Positions 1 through 8,233 of a stretch of 64,000 nt of DNA are shown piece by piece. Under the pieces are notes generated by a model. The model was not told the DNA's origin, did not search any database, and was given only the letters and a program-made list of their open reading frames with translations. Position 1 is the stretch's first letter. Each line of letters starts with the position of its first letter. This DNA comes from Thermocaproicibacter sp041859875 (GTDB lineage: Bacteria; Bacillota; Clostridia; Oscillospirales; Acutalibacteraceae). The stretch covers positions 1 to 64,000 of the forward strand of contig JBFLFY010000007.1 of assembly GCA_041859875.1 (NCBI GenBank). Direction: 5' to 3'. The position numbers were made by a program, and so were the translations under genes.

Positions 1-120
1 GAAATCTCAGCCGCTGAATATTTCACGGCCATGCTGCTTGCTTTCTCGGTTATCCCGATTGTTGAAATTGTAAAGCTTGTTCAGCGCAAATATGCAAAGG
101 CAAAGGCATACAACAGCTAA
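1..120 (+). CDS. C-terminal fragment of a cation-transporting P-type ATPase (partial)
   Basis: Only the last 39 codons are in the window; the 5' end lies outside. The visible tail is one hydrophobic helix (containing LLAFSVIPIVEIVKL) followed by a basic Gln/Lys-rich end and a TAA stop. This resembles the final membrane helix of calcium-type P-type ATPases common in Clostridia, but no catalytic motif is visible. The family is therefore inferred from the tail alone, and any polytopic transporter with a similar last helix remains possible. Confidence 0.45.
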   Translation, partial: EISAAEYFTAMLLAFSVIPIVEIVKLVQRKYAKAKAYNS

Positions 121-142
121 AGGCTGTGTACAGACTGCAAAA

Positions 143-179
143 GGGCGGAAACTTCGATGATTCACCGAAGTTTCCGCCC
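143..179. terminator. Bidirectional intrinsic terminator
   Basis: A perfect 14-bp inverted repeat (arms 143-156 and 166-179, 9-nt loop) lies between two convergent genes. Read on the minus strand the hairpin is followed by TTTTGC, which suits the metal ATPase gene ending at 196. On the plus strand the downstream tract is only moderately T-rich. Confidence 0.75.
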
Positions 180-195
180 AAATGTTTTATTCCAT

Positions 196-2118
196 TCAGC
201 GGTTTGCAATGCGCAGAGTATTCAGTATGGCAATCAGCGTAACGCCTACGTCACCGAATACGGCTTCCCACATTGTTGCCATGCCGAATGCCGCAAGTAC
301 CAAAATAGCGGCTTTTACAGCCAGAGCAAAAATGATGTTCTGCATCACAATAAGATGGGTCCTTTTTGCTGTTTTAATTGCCTGTATCAACTTGGATGGT
401 TCGTCGGTCATTAATACAATATCGGCGGCTTCAATAGCCGCGTCAGAACCAAGCCCGCCCATTGCAATGCCAACATCGGCACTTGCAAGCACGGGTGCGT
501 CATTAACTCCGTCGCCGACAAAAAGCAGCTTTTTACGGTCAGGCATTTCTTCGCTCAGCGCCTCCATCTTTTCAACTTTTTGCTGAGGAAGAAGGTTAGC
601 ATAGACTGTTTCAATGCCAAGCGTGTCTGCAGTGCTTTTGCCTGCAGAGGCGCTGTCGCCGGTCAGCATAGCGGTGTGGACCCCAAAATCATTCAGTTCA
701 TGGATAGTGCTGGCACTGTCCGCTTTTATTTCATCTGAAATTTGTATGGAACCCGCGAATTTTCCATCTACAGCGAGGTACACAATGGTTCCATCTGCTG
801 TAGTTTCGCTGCAGTCGATTCCTTTATCCGCCATCAGGTTGTAACTGCCTGCCAGAACATTTTTCCCGTCGATCTTTATGCACACTCCCTTACCAGGAAT
901 TTCTTCACAGTCCGCAGTGCGTGAAGCATCCAGCTCTTTCCCGTAAGCTTCGCGAATGGAAACGGCTATGGGGTGGCTGGAGTATCGTTCGGCGTGAGCG
1001 GCGAAATCCAGCAGGCTTTTTTCATCCCAGTCAGGCTCCGCACTGATTTTCGTTACACGGAAAGTCCCTTTTGTCAATGTACCGGTTTTGTCAAAAACCA
1101 CTGTGTCAACATGGTTCAGTGCTTCTAGATAATTACCGCCTTTTATTAGGATCCCCTGCCGGGAAGCACTGCCTATGCCCCCAAAAAAGCTAAGAGGAAT
1201 TGAAATTACAAGAGCGCAGGGGCAGGAAACAACCAAAAACGTGAGCGCACGGCTAATCCATTCGGGAAAAGATGCACCTGACATGGTAAGCGGAGGGAGA
1301 ATGGCAAGGGCTAATGCGGCAAAGACCACGGCCGGAGTATAAACTTTTGCAAACTTTGTGATGAAGTTTTCGGTCGGAGCCTTTTTACTGGCCGCATTCT
1401 GGACTAAATCGAGAATCTTTGAAACAGTCGATTCACCAAAAATTTTTGTGACCTTAACAGTCAGAACGCCGCTTTTGTTGATTGAGCCGGAAAGAATTTC
1501 ACTTCCGGGCTTTACCGCGCGCGGAACGGACTCACCGGTAAGAGCGGATGTGTCGGCAAAAGAACGGCCTTCCACAACAATTCCATCCAGAGGAACTTTC
1601 TCACCAGGCTGCACCAGTATCAGATCGCCGGGTTTTACATCTTCCGGTGAAACTTTTTTGATTTCACTGCCACATTTCAGGTTTGCAGAATCAGGGCGGA
1701 TATTCATCAGCGAGGCAATCGACTTCTTTGAGCGGTCAACTGCGCGGTCCTCAAAGAATTCACCGATACGGTAGAAAAGCATTACAGCAACGCCTTCACC
1801 GAACTCGCCAATACAGAAAGCGCCGATTGTTGCAACGCTCATTAGAAAATTTTCATCGAAGATTTGCCCGGCCAGAATGTGCCGTATGGCTTTCCAAACA
1901 ATCTTTCCACCAAGAAGTACATAACTTACAAGGAAAATTACAATTTTTGCTGTGCTTGGAATTGGGGGCAGCATCCCAGTCAAAAACAGTGCTGCACCAA
2001 GGATAAATGCTGCCGTTTCGGCTTTGCTTTCTGCATCTTCTGTGGGGGCCGCTGCGGCCGCCAAGCAGTTTTTGCAGGGGATATTTTCCGGATTGCTGCG
2101 TGTTTCTTCGCTTTCCAT
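196..2118 (-). CDS. cadA: Heavy-metal translocating P1B-type ATPase (Zn/Cd/Pb efflux)
   Basis: Predicted membrane pump exporting Zn2+, Cd2+ or Pb2+ at the cost of ATP (640 aa). Visible motifs: TGES about residues 194-197, the transmembrane metal motif CPC (299-301), phosphorylation motif DKTGT (343-347), the P1B HP dipeptide (382-383) and GDGVND (535-540). The last helix has GDVGVTL, with the Asp used for divalent ions in ZntA-like pumps. There is no full N-terminal HMA domain, only one CxxC (C15, C18). The start is ATG at 2118 because AAGGCGG lies 8 nt upstream; a longer reading to 2157 lacks this. It lies 91 nt downstream of an ArsR/CadC-like sensor on the same strand, so the two probably form a metal-inducible operon. 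Metal choice is inferred. Confidence 0.9.
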   Translation of the reverse strand: MESEETRSNPENIPCKNCLAAAAAPTEDAESKAETAAFILGAALFLTGMLPPIPSTAKIVIFLVSYVLLGGKIVWKAIRHILAGQIFDENFLMSVATIGAFCIGEFGEGVAVMLFYRIGEFFEDRAVDRSKKSIASLMNIRPDSANLKCGSEIKKVSPEDVKPGDLILVQPGEKVPLDGIVVEGRSFADTSALTGESVPRAVKPGSEILSGSINKSGVLTVKVTKIFGESTVSKILDLVQNAASKKAPTENFITKFAKVYTPAVVFAALALAILPPLTMSGASFPEWISRALTFLVVSCPCALVISIPLSFFGGIGSASRQGILIKGGNYLEALNHVDTVVFDKTGTLTKGTFRVTKISAEPDWDEKSLLDFAAHAERYSSHPIAVSIREAYGKELDASRTADCEEIPGKGVCIKIDGKNVLAGSYNLMADKGIDCSETTADGTIVYLAVDGKFAGSIQISDEIKADSASTIHELNDFGVHTAMLTGDSASAGKSTADTLGIETVYANLLPQQKVEKMEALSEEMPDRKKLLFVGDGVNDAPVLASADVGIAMGGLGSDAAIEAADIVLMTDEPSKLIQAIKTAKRTHLIVMQNIIFALAVKAAILVLAAFGMATMWEAVFGDVGVTLIAILNTLRIANR

Positions 2119-2209
2119 AAGATCCCCGCCTTTTTTATAAAATGAATAATGGAACAATTAATCAACTATCAAAGTAAGCATATTGCTTTTTGAGAAAAGC
2201 AAAAATAGC

Positions 2210-2575
2210 CTATTCGGAAACATGGGCAAGGCCCTTGTCGAAAATGTTTTTAACATGGTCGTCGTCAAGAGAGTAGTAGACGACTTTTCCGTCGCGCCGA
2301 TTTTTTATGAGTTTTGATTGCTTCAAAATACGAAGTTGATGTGAGATAGCAGACTTTGTCATACCAAGCAATGCGGCAATGTCGCATACGCACATCTCAG
2401 ATTCAAAAAGCGCACAAAGGATTTTCACCCTTGTTGAGTCACCGAAGACTTTGAACAAGTCTGCAAGGTCAAGCAGAGATTCTTCTTCTGGCATTTTTTT
2501 ACGCACATATGCAACAGTTTCTTCATGAATGACTGTACAGTCGCACTTGTCAATATCGGGTATCATAGAATTCAT
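2210..2575 (-). CDS. ArsR/SmtB-family metal-sensing repressor, CadC-like
   Basis: A winged-helix repressor of 121 aa, expected to release DNA on binding Zn/Cd/Pb. Two known metal-site patterns are visible: N-terminal C11/C13 with C62/C64 in the CVCD motif (the alpha3N Cys site of CadC), and a C-terminal D105-x-H107-x10-H118-x2-E121 (the alpha5 site of SmtB). The recognition helix is around SAISHQLRILK. The start at 2575 places the gene directly behind a consensus promoter (2625-2652) and a palindromic operator (2596-2619). A reading from 2683 would start upstream of that promoter and is rejected. The SD is weak. It is co-oriented with and upstream of the efflux ATPase. Confidence 0.88.
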   Translation of the reverse strand: MNSMIPDIDKCDCTVIHEETVAYVRKKMPEEESLLDLADLFKVFGDSTRVKILCALFESEMCVCDIAALLGMTKSAISHQLRILKQSKLIKNRRDGKVVYYSLDDDHVKNIFDKGLAHVSE

Positions 2576-2595
2576 CTTTATTCGCCGCCAATCAT

Positions 2596-2619
2596 TTGAA
2601 CAATTGATTACTTGTTCAA
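2596..2619. promoter_or_regulatory. Putative ArsR/CadC operator
   Basis: A perfect inverted repeat, TTGAACAA (2596-2603) and TTGTTCAA (2612-2619) separated by 8 nt. The TGAACA half-site is typical of ArsR/SmtB operators. It covers the expected transcription start of the arsR-cadA promoter, where binding would block initiation. Confidence 0.65.
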
Positions 2620-2624
2620 CTGTA

Positions 2625-2652
2625 ATTATACTCCGGTTCTTGTTATTGTCAA
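2625..2652 (-). promoter_or_regulatory. Sigma-A promoter of the arsR-cadA operon
   Basis: On the minus strand the exact -35 TTGACA (2647-2652) and exact -10 TATAAT (2625-2630) are 16 nt apart. Predicted start is near 2618, inside the operator. Confidence 0.7.
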
Positions 2653-2745
2653 GCAATATTTTACGCATATTTGCAGGCAACATGAAATGTTTTTATGAAA
2701 GTCATACTGATGATTTGTCTATAATATTGAATTTTACTGAAATAA

Positions 2746-2774
2746 TTGACATTAAAGATCTGAGAAACTATAAT
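2746..2774 (+). promoter_or_regulatory. Sigma-A promoter of the marR-ABC exporter operon
   Basis: Exact TTGACA (2746-2751), 17-nt spacer, exact TATAAT (2769-2774). It is divergent from the arsR promoter about 95 bp away. Confidence 0.7.
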
Positions 2775-2776
2775 GT

Positions 2777-2801
2777 TGAACATACAACAGTTTGATGTTC
2801 A
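2777..2801. promoter_or_regulatory. Putative MarR-type operator
   Basis: Inverted repeat TGAACAT (2777-2783) and ATGTTCA (2795-2801) with an 11-nt spacer, placed at the transcription start of the marR promoter. A smaller GTTG/CAAC dyad (2775-2788) overlaps it. The position suggests autorepression by the MarR protein. The half-site also resembles the neighbouring ArsR operator. Confidence 0.5.
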
Positions 2802-2831
2802 CCAATTTAAAAAGGAGGTGTTAACAAAAAG

Positions 2832-3281
2832 ATGCAGGAGAAAAAAGATTCGGTTGGAATGCAGCTGCGCTGCCTGAACAACTTAATCATGAGATATATG
2901 GAAAACTCGCCGGTAAAGAAGAAAATGGATCAGATTACCGGTATGAATGGTTGGATCATTGGCTATATCGCATCCCATCCGGATGAAAATATTTACCAGA
3001 AAGACTTTGAAAAGCGTTTTAGCATCACACGTTCCACCGCTTCAAAAGTCCTTACGCTGATGGAAAAAAAGGGCCTGGTGATACGTCAGAGCGTTCCACA
3101 TGATGCACGCCTAAAGAAAATAGTCCTAACGCCAAAAGCACTTGAAGTTCACGAAATGGTACAGGAGGATGCAGCACATTTTGAAAGAACTTTGACAAAA
3201 GATTTTTCTGAGGAGGAATTAGATCTTCTTCTTTCCTACCTTGAACGTATGAAGAAAAATATGAAAGAAATTGTAAAGTAA
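2832..3281 (+). CDS. MarR-family transcriptional regulator
   Basis: A 149-aa winged-helix regulator, probably the local repressor of the ABC exporter that follows. The N-terminal dimerisation helices lead to the HTH region with FSITRSTASKVLTLMEKKG (about residues 65-84) and the wing with SVPHDARLKKI, a classic MarR DxR pattern. The SD AAGGAGGTG lies about 11 nt before the ATG. The gene ends 33 nt before the first ABC gene on the same strand. No ligand can be read from the sequence. Confidence 0.88.
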   Translation: MQEKKDSVGMQLRCLNNLIMRYMENSPVKKKMDQITGMNGWIIGYIASHPDENIYQKDFEKRFSITRSTASKVLTLMEKKGLVIRQSVPHDARLKKIVLTPKALEVHEMVQEDAAHFERTLTKDFSEEELDLLLSYLERMKKNMKEIVK

Positions 3282-3314
3282 CAATCAACTGCTTTCAATA
3301 TTTCTGAAAAAGGA

Positions 3315-5075
3315 ATGATGCTTATGATAAAAAAACTTGCTTTAAGTCTGCGCGAGTATAAAAAAGATTCTATTCTTACGCCAATCTATGTTGTATTTGA
3401 AGCAGTTATTGATATTATTATACCGCTTTTAATGGCAAATTTAATTGATTATGGCATTGATGAAAAAAATATGAATTATGTACTTCAGATGGGGCTGTTG
3501 CTCCTTCTTGGCGCATTCTTTGCCATGTTTTTCGGCGCACTTTCCGGTAAAAGTGCTGCGACAGCTTCTGCTGGCTTCGCCAAAAACCTGCGGCACGATA
3601 TGTACTACAGAATACAGGATTTTTCTTTTTCTAACATTGATAAATTTTCAACGGCGAGCATTGTAACACGCCTCACAACAGATGTTAACAACCTGCAGAT
3701 GGCGTATCAGATGATTCTGCGTGTTGCAGTACGCAGCCCGGCTATTCTAATTTTCAGTTTGTTCGTTTCGTTCCGCATTAACACGCAGCTTTCCATGATA
3801 TTCCTGGCAGCAATTCCAATTCTCGGTGTTGGGCTTGGCGTTATCATGATGAATGTCCATCCAATCTTCGAACGGGTCTTCAAAACGTACGATAAGTTAA
3901 ACAATGTAGTGCAGGAAAATTTGCGTGGCATTCGCGTGGTAAAATCGTTTACCCGTGAAAAACATGAGGAAGAAAAGTTCGGGAATATCTCAAAATCAAT
4001 TTATTTGGATTTTTCGAAAGCCCAGAAACGCCTTGCCCTTAATGCACCGCTGATGCAGTTCTGCGTTTACGGAAGCTTAATCCTCATTTCATGGCTTGGT
4101 GCACGTGCAATCGTCGCTTCCGGGAATAACCCCGCAGTCGGCCTTTCTACCGGTCAGCTAATGAGCCTTATCACATACTCTTTTCAGATTTTAATGAGCT
4201 TGATGATGTTCTCTATGGTATTTGTTATGATTATTGTTTCCAGAGCATCAGCAGAACGTATTGTGCAGATTTTGGATGAAGAAAGCGATTTGAAAAATCC
4301 AGCTGAGCCGGTTTACGAAGTCAAAGATGGTTCTGTCGAATTCCGCGACGTCACGTTTTCTTACGCCCGCAAATCCGACAAACCGGTTTTGGACCATATT
4401 AGCCTCTCCATTCGTTCAGGTGAAACCATTGGTATTATCGGCGGCACAGGTTCTTCCAAGTCGAGCTTGGTACAGCTCATACCGCGCCTGTATGATGTGA
4501 TTTCGGGCAAAGTGCTGGTAGGCGGGAAAGATGTGCGTGAGTATGACATTGATTCTCTTCGCAACCAGGTTGCCATGGTGCTGCAGAAAAATGTGCTTTT
4601 TTCCGGAACCATCAACGATAACCTGCGCTGGGGCGACGAAAATGCAACTGATGAGGAAATAAAGCGCGCCTGCTGCCTGGCACAGGCGAATGGCTTTATT
4701 CAGGAATTTCCTGAAAAATATGACACCTATATTGACCAGGGAGGCACCAACGTTTCCGGTGGGCAGAAACAGAGAATCTGCATCGCGCGCGCTCTTCTGA
4801 AAAAACCGCAGATCCTGATATTGGATGACTCCACCAGTGCTGTGGATACCAAAACTGATGCACTGATTCGGAAAGCATTCCGTGATGAAATTCCTAACAC
4901 AACAAAGATAATTATTGCACAGCGTATTTCTTCCGTTCAGGATGCAGACAAAATTGTTGTGCTTGACGATGGAAAAATCAATGCGGTCGGTACGCATGAA
5001 GAATTGCTGAAAACCTGCCCAATTTATCAGGAAGTATATGATTCACAGACCAAAGGAGGCATGATTCATGAATGA
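3315..5075 (+). CDS. ABC exporter half-transporter with degenerate ATP site (permease-ATPase fusion)
   Basis: A 586-aa half-transporter with six membrane segments in the first ~310 residues and a nucleotide-binding domain after ~340. The Walker A is GGTGSSKSS (about 375), the signature VSGGQ is intact, the Walker B ends LDDST so the catalytic Glu is Asp (about 500), and the H-loop His is Gln (AQRIS, about 533). These changes mark the non-hydrolysing member of a heterodimeric multidrug exporter such as BmrC/BmrD or TM287/288. The next gene overlaps by 8 nt and supplies the partner. The upstream marR suggests a drug- or toxin-inducible pump; the substrate is unknown. Confidence 0.9.
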   Translation: MMLMIKKLALSLREYKKDSILTPIYVVFEAVIDIIIPLLMANLIDYGIDEKNMNYVLQMGLLLLLGAFFAMFFGALSGKSAATASAGFAKNLRHDMYYRIQDFSFSNIDKFSTASIVTRLTTDVNNLQMAYQMILRVAVRSPAILIFSLFVSFRINTQLSMIFLAAIPILGVGLGVIMMNVHPIFERVFKTYDKLNNVVQENLRGIRVVKSFTREKHEEEKFGNISKSIYLDFSKAQKRLALNAPLMQFCVYGSLILISWLGARAIVASGNNPAVGLSTGQLMSLITYSFQILMSLMMFSMVFVMIIVSRASAERIVQILDEESDLKNPAEPVYEVKDGSVEFRDVTFSYARKSDKPVLDHISLSIRSGETIGIIGGTGSSKSSLVQLIPRLYDVISGKVLVGGKDVREYDIDSLRNQVAMVLQKNVLFSGTINDNLRWGDENATDEEIKRACCLAQANGFIQEFPEKYDTYIDQGGTNVSGGQKQRICIARALLKKPQILILDDSTSAVDTKTDALIRKAFRDEIPNTTKIIIAQRISSVQDADKIVVLDDGKINAVGTHEELLKTCPIYQEVYDSQTKGGMIHE

Positions 5076-6993
5076 TTCCCAAAAAGGAATCCCGGCGGAT
5101 AAAAAAATGAATCGGATGCGCTTCAAACCGGGTACCATAAAACGCCTCTTTTCTTACATGAAAACATTCAAGCTGCAGCTGATTCTTGTTGTGTTCTGCA
5201 TTTTGGTGAGCGCGGCAGCCGGAGCCGCTTCTTCCTTGTTTATCCAGCGCCTGATTGATGATTACATTACTCCAATCCTTTTGGAAAAAGCGCCCGTTTA
5301 TACAGGACTTATTAAGGCACTGGCAGTAATGGGCTGCATTTATGCTGCTGGTATTCTGACGACGTACTTCTACAACCGTATTATGGTTGTTGTTGCCCAG
5401 GGTACAGAAAAGAAAATCCGTGACAGCATGTTTGCACATATGCAGTCTTTGCCAATCCGCTATTTTGATACGCATTCGCACGGCGATGTAATGAGCTACT
5501 ATACAAACGATGTAGATACGCTTTCACAGATGATTTCACAGAGTATGCCGCAAATGTTTGCAACTCTTGTTTCCATAACGGCAGTTTTCTTCTCCATGCT
5601 TTACCTGAGTATCGGGCTCACCGTATTCGTTGTAATATTTACTGCGCTTTTGCTGTTTGTAATTAAAAAAATTGTAGGAAAAAGCGGTATCTTTTTTGTA
5701 CGCCAGCAGAGATCCATTGCTTCGGTAAATGGCTATATTGAAGAGATGATAAACGGCCAGAAGGTCGTAAAGGTTTTTTGTCACGAAAAGAAAGCGGAAG
5801 AAGAGTTTGACAGTAAAAACAGCGAACTTTGCCACGACGCCACGGAGGCTAATAAATATGGCAATATTTTAATGCCGGTAATTTTCAGTATGGGATATGT
5901 GCTGTATGTACTGCTGGCTGTTTTGGGAGGTGCTTTGGCAATCGGCGGCGTTAAGAATTTAAGTCTTACAGGGGTACATGCGCTGACGATTGGTGCCATA
6001 GCCTCTTTCCTGGTGCTTTCCCGCAGTTTTGTAAACCCAATCGGGCAGGTCTCTCAGCAGATTAATTTTGTAATTATGGCGCTTGCAGGTGCATCACGAA
6101 TTTTTGAGCTTTTGGATGAACCAAGTGAAACCGACGATGGCTATGTTACGCTGGTAAATGCCGAAATGAAAGATGGAGAACTGAAAGAAACTACGAAGCG
6201 CACGGAGCTTTGGGCATGGAAACATCCTCACGGTGATGGTACGCTGACCTATACACAGCTTACAGGTGACATTCGTCTTTTTGATGTTGACTTCGGTTAC
6301 GAAGAAAATAAGACTGTTCTGCACAATATCACGCTGTATGCGGAACCCGGGCAGAAGGTAGCGTTCGTCGGTGCGACGGGTGCCGGAAAAACAACTATTA
6401 CGAATTTGATTAACCGTTTTTACGATATTGCGGACGGTAAAATCCGGTATGACGGCATTAACATTAATAAAATCAAAAAAGAGGATCTCCGCCGTTCTCT
6501 TGGCATTGTTCTGCAGGAGGTGAACCTGTTTACCGGTACTGTGATGGACAACATCCGTTACGGCAAGCTTGATGCAAGCGATGAAGACTGTATTGCGGCT
6601 GCAAAACTTGCCAATGCGGATGGATTTATCCGGATGCTTCCAGACGGATATAACACTGTACTGGAAGGTGACGGCGGTGGCCTTTCACAAGGCCAGCGCC
6701 AGTTGATTTCCATTGCCCGCGCTGCGGTTGCCGACCCACCTGTTATGATTCTGGATGAAGCAACTTCTTCCATTGATACCCGTACAGAAGCTATTGTACA
6801 GAAGGGAATGGATGCCTTGATGAAGGGCCGTACCGTATTCGTTATTGCGCACAGGCTTTCTACGGTTCGAAACTCCGACGTCATTATGGTGTTGGATCAT
6901 GGCCGTATTATTGAGCGTGGCAGTCATGATAAACTAATTGAGGATAAGGGTCGGTACTATCAGCTTTACACCGGTGCATTTGAACTGGAATAA
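5068..6993 (+). CDS. ABC exporter half-transporter with catalytic ATP site
   Basis: A 641-aa partner of the preceding half-transporter, starting inside its last codons (8-nt overlap, SD AGGAGG about 8 nt upstream), which implies coupled translation in equal amounts. Six membrane segments lie in the first ~330 residues. A hydrophilic insert (~355-395) precedes a nucleotide-binding domain with canonical Walker A GATGAGKTT (about 433), Walker B ending LDEAT (about 560) and H-loop AHRLS. Its signature is LSQGQ in place of LSGGQ, which fits the degenerate site it completes with its partner's Walker motifs. A terminator follows. Confidence 0.9.
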   Translation: MNDSQKGIPADKKMNRMRFKPGTIKRLFSYMKTFKLQLILVVFCILVSAAAGAASSLFIQRLIDDYITPILLEKAPVYTGLIKALAVMGCIYAAGILTTYFYNRIMVVVAQGTEKKIRDSMFAHMQSLPIRYFDTHSHGDVMSYYTNDVDTLSQMISQSMPQMFATLVSITAVFFSMLYLSIGLTVFVVIFTALLLFVIKKIVGKSGIFFVRQQRSIASVNGYIEEMINGQKVVKVFCHEKKAEEEFDSKNSELCHDATEANKYGNILMPVIFSMGYVLYVLLAVLGGALAIGGVKNLSLTGVHALTIGAIASFLVLSRSFVNPIGQVSQQINFVIMALAGASRIFELLDEPSETDDGYVTLVNAEMKDGELKETTKRTELWAWKHPHGDGTLTYTQLTGDIRLFDVDFGYEENKTVLHNITLYAEPGQKVAFVGATGAGKTTITNLINRFYDIADGKIRYDGININKIKKEDLRRSLGIVLQEVNLFTGTVMDNIRYGKLDASDEDCIAAAKLANADGFIRMLPDGYNTVLEGDGGGLSQGQRQLISIARAAVADPPVMILDEATSSIDTRTEAIVQKGMDALMKGRTVFVIAHRLSTVRNSDVIMVLDHGRIIERGSHDKLIEDKGRYYQLYTGAFELE

Positions 6994-7012
6994 GCAAACG
7001 GAACAGACAAAA

Positions 7013-7046
7013 ATACCCCGCAGAAGTTTCTGTGGGATATTTTTTT
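7013..7046 (+). terminator. Intrinsic terminator after the ABC exporter operon
   Basis: An imperfect hairpin (arms 7013-7025 and 7028-7040, one G-T wobble, one mismatch) ends in a run of T (7041-7046). Confidence 0.7.
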
Positions 7047-7070
7047 GACTGATTTGAATTGGGTGATTGT

Positions 7071-7556
7071 ATGAATCTTATCGGCAGCAAGGTAATCCTG
7101 AAGCCTATGACGCTATCTCTTTGCCATGAAGTATACCGAAACTATGTACCTGACCCTATGATGACAGATAAACCGTTTTCTTACACAAAAGAGTGGGTGA
7201 ATCAGCATTTCGCCATGCGTAACGGTGACCCGGCGCGCAGATTTTTTGCCGTTACCGTAGACGGGCGGGCAATAGGAGAAATACAGGTTAAGTATCTTAA
7301 TTTTGTTGTAAAGAAAGGGAATATTGGAATTACTTTAATCAACGACAGTGTTAAGGGAAAAGGGTATGGAACAGAAGCAGAACGGTTGATAATTCAATAT
7401 GCTTTTCAGAAACTAAAATTAAATGTCCTGTATGCTGACGCTGTTCTGCGAAACACCAGAAGTCAGCATATAATGGAGAAACTTGGGTTCCGATATGTCT
7501 GCAAAGATGACATCTTTCGATACTATGAGCTGCAGCGTGAAAATTATAAAGGATGA
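7071..7556 (+). CDS. GNAT-family N-acetyltransferase (RimJ/RimL-like)
   Basis: A 161-aa single-domain acetyl-CoA-dependent acetyltransferase. The N-terminal RimL-like pattern is followed by the acetyl-CoA loop GKGYGTEAERL (about residues 97-107) and the C-terminal NTRSQHIMEKLGFRYV segment typical of the family. ATG at 7071 is taken as start; an in-frame TTG at 7059 is possible, and the SD (GGGTGAT) is weak. It is a single gene between two terminators. The substrate (ribosomal protein, amino acid, drug) cannot be told from the sequence. Confidence 0.82.
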   Translation: MNLIGSKVILKPMTLSLCHEVYRNYVPDPMMTDKPFSYTKEWVNQHFAMRNGDPARRFFAVTVDGRAIGEIQVKYLNFVVKKGNIGITLINDSVKGKGYGTEAERLIIQYAFQKLKLNVLYADAVLRNTRSQHIMEKLGFRYVCKDDIFRYYELQRENYKG

Positions 7557-7606
7557 AAAGACAGCCTCTCTTCGCAAGCGTTTGCTTACGAAGAGAGGCT
7601 GTCTTT
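7557..7606. terminator. Strong bidirectional terminator
   Basis: A perfect 18-bp stem (arms 7557-7574 and 7589-7606) lies between the convergent GNAT gene and V-ATPase operon. It is flanked by A-rich and T-rich ends, so it should work both ways. Confidence 0.85.
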
Positions 7607-7609
7607 CTT

Positions 7610-8233
7610 CTACGCGGATTTTTCCGCCTTTTGTCTTTTAATAACTTTTAACCGTGAGAATTCCTCGCGGTCCTTTTCTTCAAGAGCTTCTGTAATCGTT
7701 TTTACAGTTGCTTCAAAGCGCGGAATCATGATATTCTTCAGTGCATTTGCACGCTTCTGGGTTTTCTTCACGGCGTCTGCCAAACGGTAAACACTGTTTT
7801 CTACCTCTGCAAGCTCTGCGGTAAGGCGTTTGACCTCCATAAATTTTTTGTAAGTTTGGTCTAGAAGAATGTTAGAAGAATGCAGGCCAAAAGGCGCCGG
7901 AATTTCCTCCTGCGCTTTTAGGGATACCATTGGAATTTCAACGCCCATAACGCTGCGGTAAGCAACATTCAGGCCGTCTTCAATCGGAACAGTCTGCGCA
8001 GCTTCCGCACAAAAGCCAAGCGTAAGGTTCGCCTGCTGCAGAAGCTGGTAGGCTTCTGCATATGCCCGGTCAATTTTTCCTTGTATTTTGGAAGCGCGGT
8101 CAATTAGAGACATCATCTCACGAACCAAAATATTGCGCTTCCTGTCCAAAAGGTCAAATCCGGTGCGTGAAAGCTCAAGCGACTTTTTGGTAGCCAGAAG
8201 ATTTCCCTTTGTAGGAACAACCTGGTTAGTCAT
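7610..8233 (-). CDS. ntpD: V-type ATPase subunit D (central stalk)
   Basis: A 207-aa long coiled-coil rotor shaft that couples the A3B3 headpiece to the membrane ring. The start pattern TNQVVPTKGNLLATKKSL matches the N terminus of subunit D, and helices at both ends flank a central globular part. ATG at 8233 is chosen over 8269 because GAGGG lies about 8 nt upstream and the start overlaps the end of ntpB by 8 nt. It is the last gene of the operon. Confidence 0.92.
   Translation of the reverse strand: MTNQVVPTKGNLLATKKSLELSRTGFDLLDRKRNILVREMMSLIDRASKIQGKIDRAYAEAYQLLQQANLTLGFCAEAAQTVPIEDGLNVAYRSVMGVEIPMVSLKAQEEIPAPFGLHSSNILLDQTYKKFMEVKRLTAELAEVENSVYRLADAVKKTQKRANALKNIMIPRFEATVKTITEALEEKDREEFSRLKVIKRQKAEKSA

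Noticed and set aside
2146..2170. Second ArsR operator in front of the metal ATPase gene
   Set aside because: Only one half-site (GGAACAATTAATCA) resembles the operator at 2596-2619; no matching second arm or promoter is present.
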